From assembly GCF_010672525.1 (NCBI RefSeq), contig NZ_JAAHGH010000023.1, positions 1-64,000 of the forward strand: DNA of 64,000 nt. The letters run 5' to 3'. Positions 28,044-35,592 of this stretch are shown one piece after another. The notes under the pieces are model-generated. The model did not search any database, was not told the origin of the DNA, and saw only the letters and a program-made list of their open reading frames with translations. The position numbers were made by a program, and so were the translations under genes. The first letter of the stretch is position 1; each line of letters starts with the position of its first letter. Source of the stretch: Okeania sp. SIO2B3 (GTDB taxonomy: Bacteria; Cyanobacteriota; Cyanobacteriia; Cyanobacteriales; Microcoleaceae).

Positions 28044-28050
28044 AGGAGGG
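28044..28050 (+). promoter_or_regulatory. gyrB ribosome binding site
   Basis: AGGAGGG lies 8 bases before the ATG at 28059. This decides against the upstream TTG at 28014, which has no such site. Confidence 0.8.
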
Positions 28051-28058
28051 ATATTGCT

Positions 28059-31000
28059 ATGGCCAGCAGCGATTATGGCGCTGAACAAATACAAGTTCTC
28101 GAAGGTCTCGAAGCGGTACGCAAACGACCAGGAATGTACATTGGTACCACAGGGCCTCGTGGACTACATCATCTAATCTACGAAGTTGTTGATAACTCTA
28201 TCGATGAGGCGCTAGCTGGTTATTGCACCCACATCGAAGTCGATCTGAATGAAGATGGTTCTGTTAGAGTTACAGATGATGGCCGGGGAATTCCGGTGGA
28301 TACTCATTCTAAAACAGGTAAGTCAGCTTTAGAAACAGTTATGACAGTTCTCCACGCTGGAGGTAAATTTGGTGGTGGTGGTTATAAAGTTTCTGGGGGA
28401 TTACACGGAGTGGGGGTTTCTGTGGTCAATGCTTTGTCAGAGTGGGTAGAGGTAACGGTTTGGCGGGATAAAAAGACACATATCCAAGGTTATGAGCGTG
28501 GCAAACCTACTGGTAACCTGAAATCTAAGTCTAATAAAGAAAAGCGCACGGGTACATCAGTACATTTTCTCCCCGATGAACAAATTTTTACTACAGGTAT
28601 AGAGTTTGACTACAGTACTGTTGTTGGTCGTCTGCGAGAACTAGCATATTTGAATGCAGGTGTCAAGATTACGATTACAGACCACCGCCTAGAATTAATC
28701 AAAAGTGATGAACCACGAGTTGAATCTTATTGTTATGAGGGTGGTATCAAGGAATATGTTGTCTATATGAACCGGGAAAAGCAACCTTTGCATGAAGAGG
28801 TGATTTTTGTACAAGGGGAAAAGAATGATGTACAAGTGGAAGTAGCTTTGCAATGGTGTGTGGATGCTTTTAGTGATAATGTTCTCGGTTTTGCCAATAA
28901 TATTCGGACTATTGATGGTGGTACTCATTTGGAGGGGTTGAAAACTGTTTTAACCAGAACTATGAATGGTATTGCTCGTAAGCGGAATAAACTCAAAGAA
29001 AGTGATTCTAATTTAGGTGGTGAAAATGTCCGGGAAGGTTTGACGGCAGTTATTTCTGTAAAGGTTCCTGAACCAGAATTTGAAGGTCAAACAAAGACTA
29101 AGTTGGGCAATACTGAAGTTAGAGGTATTGTTGACTCTTTGGTAGGAGAAGTTTTAACTGAATATTTAGAGTTTAATCCTCAAATTGCTGATGCAGTTTT
29201 AGAGAAGGCTATTCAAGCTTTTAAAGCAGCAGAAGCAGCTCGTCGAGCGAGGGATTTAGTTAGGAGAAAATCTGTTTTAGAATCTTCTCCATTACCAGGA
29301 AAACTAGCCGATTGCAGTACGAAAAACCCTGAAGAATCCGAGATATACCTAGTCGAGGGCGACAGCGCTGGAGGATGTTGGCTCAAAAATCAACAAATTG
29401 CTTTAGCTGATGGACGTAATCTCAGCTTTGGAGAAATAGTAGCCGAACAAGCTGAGGGTAAAGAACATTTTTGTTACACAATTAATGAGAAGGGATATGT
29501 GGCAATTGAAAGGATAATTAATGCGAGAATGACGAAGGAAAATGCCAGAGTTATTAAGATAACTTTGGATAATGATGAAACTCTAATTTGTACTCCAGAT
29601 CATCCTTTTATGCTCAGAGATGGTAGTTATAAACCAGCAGCTTTATTAACACCAAATGATGCTTTGATGCCTCTGTATCGAAAGTTATCTCAAAAGACAA
29701 AAACTGGTCAGGGATTAGATGGTTATGAAATGGTTTGGAATCCAAAAAAAGATAGTTGGATTTATACCCATTTGTTAGCAGATTTTTATAACTTGAATGC
29801 AGGAGTATATAAGTCAGGAGATGGCAACCATCGTCATCATGTTGATTTTAATAAACTCAATAATAATCCTACCAATATTCAACGACTTCCAGCAGAGGAC
29901 CACTTAGCATTACACAGGGAACATCTTGAATTCACTTTGCATCGTCCTGATGTCAAAGAAAAAAGTCGTCAAGCTCATACAACTGATGAATATCGGGCGA
30001 AGATGAAGGAACGAATGCAGGAACCTGAGACGCGAGAGATTTTGTCACAACAAGCGAAAGCACAGTGGGAAGTTGATGAATATAAAGCTTTTATGGTTCA
30101 GAAATGGCGGGAGTTTTATGATAGCAATGAAGAGTATCGTGAAGAAAATCGCGAACAGTTAATGAAAGCGCAGCAGGAATATTGGAGTAAAGCTGAGAAC
30201 TGTGAAGCTCAAGCTGAACGAGTGCGGGATTATTTTGATAATAACCCAGAAGCACGGGAGGCAGCTTCTGAAGTAGCAAAACAGCAATGGCAAGATGAAG
30301 ATTTGTTGGAGTGGCGACGGCAAAAAACTAAGGAACAGTGGACTCCTGAATTTCGTGCCAAACGTCGCGAGGCATTAAATAAAACTTACTATCGCAAGAC
30401 TCTTGAGGCGTTGCATAAGGTTTATCAGAGTTCTCGTTTCATAGATTTGGAATTGTATGATATTTATCGTCGTCGCGAGAAGGATAAGTCAATGTTGAAG
30501 TTTGAGACTTTCTGCGATCGCTATTTTGGAGGAGACGAACTTTTAGCGCGGGATGCTATTCGTAACTATAATCATCGGGTTGTTTCTATTGAACCTCTGG
30601 AAGAACGACGGGATGTTTACGACATTGAAGTTCCTAATACTCATAACTTTGCCTTAGCTAGCGGAGTTTTTGTGCATAATAGTGCCAAACAAGGTCGCGA
30701 TCGCCGTTTTCAAGCAATATTACCGTTGCGGGGTAAAATTATCAATATTGAAAAAACGGATGATGCTAGGATTTACAAAAATAATGAAATTCAATCAATG
30801 ATTACAGCTTTAGGTTTGGGTATCAAAGGTGATGAGTTTGATGTTGCTCAACTACGCTATCATAAAGTAATTATTATGACTGACGCAGATGTTGATGGTG
30901 CCCACATCCGCACGTTGTTATTAACATTTTTCTACCGATATAAACGAGCGTTGGTTGACCAGGGTTATGTGTATATTGCTTGCCCTCCTTTGTATAAAGT

Positions 31001-31307
31001 GGAGCGGGGTCGGAATCATTACTATTGTTATAGCGATCGCGAACTCAACCAACTGGTTCAAAATGAGTTTCCTGCTAATGCTAACTATACTATCCAAAGG
31101 TTTAAAGGTCTTGGTGAAATGATGCCAGCACAACTTTGGGATACAACAATGAACCCAGAAACTCGGACTTTGAAGCAAGTAGAAATTGAAGATGCTGCGG
31201 AGGCGGATCGGATATTTACGGTGTTGATGGGCGATCGGGTTGCTCCCAGGCGTGAGTTTATTGAAACTTATGGACCCAAATTAAATATTACTGATTTGGA
31301 TATTTAA
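28059..31307 (+). CDS. gyrB: DNA gyrase subunit B with in-frame intein
   Basis: 1083-residue precursor. After removal of the 435-residue intein (29376-30680) the mature protein is 648 residues, normal for GyrB. The ATPase part shows GHKL motifs (DNSIDEA, DDGRGIP, GLHGVGVSVVNALSEW). The Toprim part shows EGDSAGG, interrupted by the intein, then SAKQGRDRRF and the metal motif DADVDGAHI; the C-terminus ends ETYGPKLNITDLDI. With GyrA it forms the A2B2 gyrase that negatively supercoils DNA. The start at 28059 is chosen by its ribosome binding site and by the family-typical MASSDYGAEQIQVLEGLEAV. The intein must splice out because it splits the catalytic Toprim motif. Confidence 0.97.
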   Translation: MASSDYGAEQIQVLEGLEAVRKRPGMYIGTTGPRGLHHLIYEVVDNSIDEALAGYCTHIEVDLNEDGSVRVTDDGRGIPVDTHSKTGKSALETVMTVLHAGGKFGGGGYKVSGGLHGVGVSVVNALSEWVEVTVWRDKKTHIQGYERGKPTGNLKSKSNKEKRTGTSVHFLPDEQIFTTGIEFDYSTVVGRLRELAYLNAGVKITITDHRLELIKSDEPRVESYCYEGGIKEYVVYMNREKQPLHEEVIFVQGEKNDVQVEVALQWCVDAFSDNVLGFANNIRTIDGGTHLEGLKTVLTRTMNGIARKRNKLKESDSNLGGENVREGLTAVISVKVPEPEFEGQTKTKLGNTEVRGIVDSLVGEVLTEYLEFNPQIADAVLEKAIQAFKAAEAARRARDLVRRKSVLESSPLPGKLADCSTKNPEESEIYLVEGDSAGGCWLKNQQIALADGRNLSFGEIVAEQAEGKEHFCYTINEKGYVAIERIINARMTKENARVIKITLDNDETLICTPDHPFMLRDGSYKPAALLTPNDALMPLYRKLSQKTKTGQGLDGYEMVWNPKKDSWIYTHLLADFYNLNAGVYKSGDGNHRHHVDFNKLNNNPTNIQRLPAEDHLALHREHLEFTLHRPDVKEKSRQAHTTDEYRAKMKERMQEPETREILSQQAKAQWEVDEYKAFMVQKWREFYDSNEEYREENREQLMKAQQEYWSKAENCEAQAERVRDYFDNNPEAREAASEVAKQQWQDEDLLEWRRQKTKEQWTPEFRAKRREALNKTYYRKTLEALHKVYQSSRFIDLELYDIYRRREKDKSMLKFETFCDRYFGGDELLARDAIRNYNHRVVSIEPLEERRDVYDIEVPNTHNFALASGVFVHNSAKQGRDRRFQAILPLRGKIINIEKTDDARIYKNNEIQSMITALGLGIKGDEFDVAQLRYHKVIIMTDADVDGAHIRTLLLTFFYRYKRALVDQGYVYIACPPLYKVERGRNHYYCYSDRELNQLVQNEFPANANYTIQRFKGLGEMMPAQLWDTTMNPETRTLKQVEIEDAAEADRIFTVLMGDRVAPRREFIETYGPKLNITDLDI
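29376..30680 (+). mobile_element. GyrB intein with HNH-type endonuclease region
   Basis: 435 residues starting Cys (CWLKNQQIALADGRNL, block A) and ending FALASGVFVHN before Ser of the extein. It sits between Gly-Gly and Ser of EGDSAGG/S in the Toprim motif. Block B is TPDHPFMLRDGSY. The middle holds an HNH-like segment (NHRHHVDFNKLNNNPTNIQR, LHREHL) followed by Lys/Arg/Glu-rich helical NUMOD-like repeats. Insertion site, length and order match what I recall of the Synechocystis PCC 6803 GyrB intein. The splicing residues Cys1, the block B His, the penultimate His, the last Asn and the +1 Ser are all intact, so splicing is expected. Confidence 0.93.
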
Positions 31308-31552
31308 TTAGGTAGGGTGGGCAAATGTGAGTTGATGTTGGATGGTATAACTCAATATTTGCTCACTCTAGAATTGCGATCGGTAGTATAGTAAATTTGG
31401 CTAGACAAAAGGCTTTTTACTGTAAAAAAATTGGGTCTAAAGTTCTATCCTTTGAGGACAGCTTTTTTATAGATTTTCAGTTGTCAATCTTACTTTAAAT
31501 TTGCTAGGGTAAGTATGTAAAGGATAAGTAAGTTAATTAAAAAGATAAATCT

Positions 31553-32419
31553 ATGCCTTGTTCAGTTATTCTAACAGCTATTCCAATTGAATATATAGCG
31601 GTACGCAATCATCTAAGTAATTTACAAGAGATGATACACCCTCAAGGAACAATTTATGAGAAGGGTCAATTTTCTGGTAAATACAATGAATGGGAAGTAG
31701 GTATTGTGGAAACAGGTGCAGGAAATTCATCCGCAGCTATAGAAGCAGAAAGAGCGATCGCTTATTTTAATCCTGATGTGATTCTGTTTGTAGGGGTAGC
31801 AGGAGGCATGAAAGATGTCAAACTAGGAGATGTGGTAGCAGCTACCAAAGTTTATGGTTATGAATCAGGGAAGGTAGCGCAGACATTTAAACCTAGACCC
31901 GATTTAGGTCTTTCAACCCATGATATGATCCACCGGGCAAGAGCTGAAGCTAGAAAAACAGATTGGTTAGCTAGACTTTCTGATTCAGCAAACCCTACAG
32001 TATTTGTTGCTCCTATTGCAGCCGGAGAAAAGGTGGTTGCGAATAAAGAATCGGATTTGTTTAATTTTCTTCAAAATAATTATGGTGATGCTTTAGCAGT
32101 GGAAATGGAAAGCCATGGTATTTTGCAAGCTGCTCATGCTAATCAAAAAGTTTCAGCATTAATTATTCGAGGGATTTCTGATTTAATTGATGGTAAGAGT
32201 AAAGCCGATGCTAGTGGCTATCAAGAAATAGCGGCTCATCATGCTAGTGCTTTTGCGTTTGAGGTATTGGGCAAACTAAAACCAGATACCAATAGCGAAA
32301 AGCAAGTAGATAAAAGTCCAGTTATTCCTGAGAGTCAAGGACCTAAATATCAATTCTTTGGAAGTGTTGAAGCTCAAGTCATTGGAGACGGGGCAACTAT
32401 AAATAATAACAAGAAGTAG
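31553..32419 (+). CDS. Nucleosidase (MTAN/PNP family) with RHIM-like C-terminal tail
   Basis: 288 residues. Residues about 4-240 form a nucleoside phosphorylase/hydrolase fold (PNP_UDP_1): [11 protein letters not shown] near the N-terminus (E13), [16 protein letters not shown], the substrate motif AVEMES (182-187) and RGISD with the likely catalytic acid D210. This is the MTA/SAH-nucleosidase type. After a linker it ends with [20 protein letters not shown] (264-283), which matches the start of the next protein. In fungi and bacteria, effectors with such C-terminal amyloid-like motifs are recruited by NLR-type sensors carrying the same motif. I infer that this is the effector, possibly depleting a nucleoside or nucleotide, and not a housekeeping MTAN. 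It lies 143 bp upstream of the STAND-like gene. Confidence 0.85.
   Translation: MPCSVILTAIPIEYIAVRNHLSNLQEMIHPQGTIYEKGQFSGKYNEWEVGIVETGAGNSSAAIEAERAIAYFNPDVILFVGVAGGMKDVKLGDVVAATKVYGYESGKVAQTFKPRPDLGLSTHDMIHRARAEARKTDWLARLSDSANPTVFVAPIAAGEKVVANKESDLFNFLQNNYGDALAVEMESHGILQAAHANQKVSALIIRGISDLIDGKSKADASGYQEIAAHHASAFAFEVLGKLKPDTNSEKQVDKSPVIPESQGPKYQFFGSVEAQVIGDGATINNNKK
32342..32410 (+). other. Amyloid-like motif coding region, nucleosidase tail
   Basis: Encodes the C-terminal motif with core [15 protein letters not shown]3-type RHIM cores have the form V-Q-V-G-x-x-N, and bacterial BASS/PP-type motifs are similar. The same pattern occurs at 32572-32640. Confidence 0.55.
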
Positions 32420-32562
32420 GTAGATAAAATTATTTTTATATAATTTTTTTGTTGTCGATTCTTATGATAGCTCTATGACACAGAAATCAAAAATGCACAA
32501 TTAATTCTGTCTAGTACTTAAATAATAAATACTAATAAATGAAGCCAATGAAAATTTAAAAT
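32420..32562. other. 143-bp spacer between nucleosidase and STAND-like gene
   Basis: AT-rich. No terminator-like hairpin with a T-tract is evident, so read-through is possible; no clear promoter is seen. Confidence 0.4.
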
Positions 32563-35500
32563 ATGAATCAGCCTAAATATCAATTTAATAAAGATGTTAA
32601 GAGTCAAGTAATTGGTGATTATGCAAAAATAGCTAACTATTATGGTGATGTTGTTTTTGAGGAAATATCTCTGGAAAAAATAAGATTATTTCAGTTTAAA
32701 AGTCCAGAGATAACTCCTGAACTCCTGAATATACTCAAAGAAGAAAGGCTTTTAGTGTTAGGAGGTAATCTAGGAATTGATAAAAAACAACTAGCTTTCA
32801 ATCTTGCTTTGCTTCTTGGAGAAAAGATTACAGAAGAAATCCCAGAATCTTACAAAGATAGATCGCCTGTTAAGCAGTGGCAACAAACTTCTAATCACCA
32901 GCTAGTTAACCTTGAACTAGAAATTACTAAGACAGATTCAACAACGATTTTTGTCTTGATCGATCTTACTCCTAAAAATTTTACATCAAACTTATCGGAA
33001 ATTTATGAGACAATAAAAGCTAATGAAAAACATTATGTAATTATTAGCAGTGAAATAAGTTTTTCGAGTTGGCGCTTAGAAAAAAATGCTAGAAAATTTT
33101 TCCCTGACTTAACTAATAAAATTACTTATAGCCAAAATTATTTAGCAAGAGAACTTTTCGACCAACTCAAAAAGGTAAACTTACTAGAAGGATTCTATCC
33201 TTGTTTAAAGAATAATAAACAGGGTTTACGCCAAGAATTAATTCGAGTAGCGAAAAGTTTGAATACGCCAACTAATTTGTTCCGTTTTGTAGATATTTTG
33301 CGTCAGGAATTAGAGGAAAAAGTCGAAGAGGAAAAAACTGAAGAGGAAAAAAATAAACAAAGAGAGATTGATATTGATAATTTAATAGAAATTGCCAAGA
33401 ATGATGAAAAATTTATCAGAAAACTTTATTACGAAATTCTTGATTCACGCGAACAACTACTAGCTTTGGGATTAAGCTTTTTTGATGGTCTTTTTGAAGA
33501 CCAATTATTTGCTGCTTTAGAAACTTTAGTCAAAAAAGTATGGCAGGAAAGAGATTCATCTTTGCGTGCTTTAGACTATCATGATTTAGAGAAACTTCAA
33601 GAAAATTATTTTAAGTTTTTCCCCAATAGATTATATCAAAATATCTCTCCTAATTTTAGAGTTATTAAAACCAAAAATTATAAGTTTGATGCTCCGTCTA
33701 TTAATATACTATCCCGCGACAACCGTCGGACGCTGTTGAAAGTAGCATGGGAAAGTCACGGGAGACAGATTATAAATGCGCTATCTGTCTTAATAGAGCT
33801 TGTTCAAAAATCGGTATTTAAAGATTATTCCCAATGGGAATTGTATGGTAATGCAATAAAACGTAATCAGTTACGCAAAGTAATTGGTGAAACAATTACA
33901 GACCTTGGTTTAGTTTCTGCCAGTATAACTGGTGATTCTACAATTGCAATGACTAGAATTCAAGGAGCTTTAATTACTCTAGCTTTGGATAAGAATATTA
34001 TTGTACAGAACGTTGCAGCAGAAGTAATTGCACAATGGTATTCTTATGGTCGTCAACAAGAATTTTTTCAGATTATTGAAAGCTTTTATAGCATAACTAT
34101 AGATCAAGATATTTTTGAAGTCATTCAAGAAGAAGAATTTCAAACAACTGAAGACCAAAGCAAAATATCAGCAAAAATAATTAATTTTTTCAAGAATCGT
34201 TTAGGGAAGGAAAATGAAATAGAATATAATCAAAACGAACAAAATATATTCACAAAAACAAGCAGTTTTATAGTTAACAGTCTGGCTAACTTAAGCTGGT
34301 TTCAAGATGAATTAGAAGAAATTGAAAATCCTCAATTGCAAGAGTATTACTTAGGGAAGAAAAACTTAAAATCTATTATTGCTGTAGATGAGTCATTTGA
34401 TGGGAATATATATTTAATTAAATCATTGGATAGTCATTGGCAATATCAAATAAATAAGGGAAAAAAATATTTATACAAGTATAGATTATGGCAAGAAGAA
34501 TTAATATTTCGTAGTTGTTTAGAATATTCTCCTGAAATTCTTTTACGAGCTTCATTTTATCGAGGCTATATAGAGTGGAAAAATAATCTACAAGAAGGTG
34601 AGGTTAGAGATGATTGTATTGGTGCTACTGTAGCCTTAGCAGTAACTAACTCTGCCATCAATGATTATAATAAAGATGTCAATAAACATCAACTCTCAGG
34701 AAAATTATATGAGTGGTTAGAAGAATTATCAGAAAGCAGATTTCCTCTAGTTCATCTTTACTTTGGTTATCATACCCTTTTTCATATAGTTCCTTTATAT
34801 TTAGAACAATTAAGTGATTGGCTAAAAGAGATAACTCAGAAACACGCAGACTTTTTAAATCATGCGATCGCTTTAAGTTTAGCTCATGCTTATATTTACT
34901 CGGATGAAAACCGAAAAAATGTTCTTAATATACTTGATAAATGGTACACTGAATGTCTTCAGGTTCAATCCACTAGAGATATAGATATAACTAAGATTAC
35001 TAAGTATGATACTTTACTGAAAACTGTAGTATTAACCTATGGACTAATAGAGTATAAAGAAGAAGATAAAAATAATATACTGATTCAGGTAGTTGAGAGA
35101 TTTGAAGAAATTCTCAAAGAAAAAAAATCTCTCTTAATTTTTAACAAAAAGAATCATCCTTTTATTCGTGAAGCTGTTATCTTAGCAATTAATAATATAA
35201 CACTACGATATTTTAATGAGATTGAAAATAAATTACAAAATTTAGTTTTCTATTTGACAAATCGTGAACGTAACTATTTTGTTGGTATCCTGACTGAAAT
35301 TTATCTTGAACAACGTGCTAGCTTAAAAGATGGTGATGATGAAATCAAAGTAAAAGGACGTTTGTACCAAATTTGGCTTGACTCAGAACCTCCATTAACT
35401 CACATAGAAAAAGCATTATTTCGGTGGGTTAGGAGAGAGCAAAATCAAGCTGATCAAAACAAAAAAGTAACAAAACCAAGAAAAGCTAAAACAGCAGCCC

Positions 35501-35592
35501 AAAAAATTGCTTTACTAGCTTTTACTTCTTTTGCTATAGCTTTAGATCGAGAAGAAGAACGTCGTATTAAAGAAATTAAGGAGAAATGTTAA
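32563..35592 (+). CDS. Degenerate STAND-like (iSTAND-type) sensor protein, cassette 2
   Basis: 1009 residues. Residues 4-23 (PKYQFNKDVKSQVIGDYAKI) repeat the tail motif of the upstream nucleosidase. A decayed NTPase core follows: GGNLGIDKKQ (67-76), a Walker-A-like loop with Lys but no Ser/Thr; FVLIDL (130-135), Walker-B-like with a single Asp; and HYVIISSEISFSSW (157-170), sensor-1-like. The remaining 800 residues are helical and probably form repeats that sense or scaffold. Conserved blocks shared with the 5424-7916 paralogue include FEDQLFAALE, GRQIINALSVL, LVHLYFGYHTLF and TVVLTYGLI. It overlaps the next gene by 7 bp. I infer an NLR-like sensor or adaptor without ATP hydrolysis. No close named family is known to me. 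Confidence 0.85.
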   Translation: MNQPKYQFNKDVKSQVIGDYAKIANYYGDVVFEEISLEKIRLFQFKSPEITPELLNILKEERLLVLGGNLGIDKKQLAFNLALLLGEKITEEIPESYKDRSPVKQWQQTSNHQLVNLELEITKTDSTTIFVLIDLTPKNFTSNLSEIYETIKANEKHYVIISSEISFSSWRLEKNARKFFPDLTNKITYSQNYLARELFDQLKKVNLLEGFYPCLKNNKQGLRQELIRVAKSLNTPTNLFRFVDILRQELEEKVEEEKTEEEKNKQREIDIDNLIEIAKNDEKFIRKLYYEILDSREQLLALGLSFFDGLFEDQLFAALETLVKKVWQERDSSLRALDYHDLEKLQENYFKFFPNRLYQNISPNFRVIKTKNYKFDAPSINILSRDNRRTLLKVAWESHGRQIINALSVLIELVQKSVFKDYSQWELYGNAIKRNQLRKVIGETITDLGLVSASITGDSTIAMTRIQGALITLALDKNIIVQNVAAEVIAQWYSYGRQQEFFQIIESFYSITIDQDIFEVIQEEEFQTTEDQSKISAKIINFFKNRLGKENEIEYNQNEQNIFTKTSSFIVNSLANLSWFQDELEEIENPQLQEYYLGKKNLKSIIAVDESFDGNIYLIKSLDSHWQYQINKGKKYLYKYRLWQEELIFRSCLEYSPEILLRASFYRGYIEWKNNLQEGEVRDDCIGATVALAVTNSAINDYNKDVNKHQLSGKLYEWLEELSESRFPLVHLYFGYHTLFHIVPLYLEQLSDWLKEITQKHADFLNHAIALSLAHAYIYSDENRKNVLNILDKWYTECLQVQSTRDIDITKITKYDTLLKTVVLTYGLIEYKEEDKNNILIQVVERFEEILKEKKSLLIFNKKNHPFIREAVILAINNITLRYFNEIENKLQNLVFYLTNRERNYFVGILTEIYLEQRASLKDGDDEIKVKGRLYQIWLDSEPPLTHIEKALFRWVRREQNQADQNKKVTKPRKAKTAAQKIALLAFTSFAIALDREEERRIKEIKEKC

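Larger units (their letters stand above)
27681..28058. other. Divergent intergenic region miaA-gyrB
   Basis: It contains the 98-bp copy of the polypyrimidine element (27783-27880), then AT-rich sequence that should hold the gyrB promoter (for example tatgttataattt near 27980), and the gyrB ribosome binding site. Confidence 0.5.

Noticed and set aside
31430-31470. Terminator-like sequence after gyrB (tatcctttgaggacagcttttt)
   Set aside because: The stem is only about 4-5 bp with a small loop; too weak to call.
31553-32419. Housekeeping MTA/SAH nucleosidase
   Set aside because: Fold fits, but the extra C-terminal motif shared with the STAND-like neighbour argues for a dedicated effector; the housekeeping role is not excluded.
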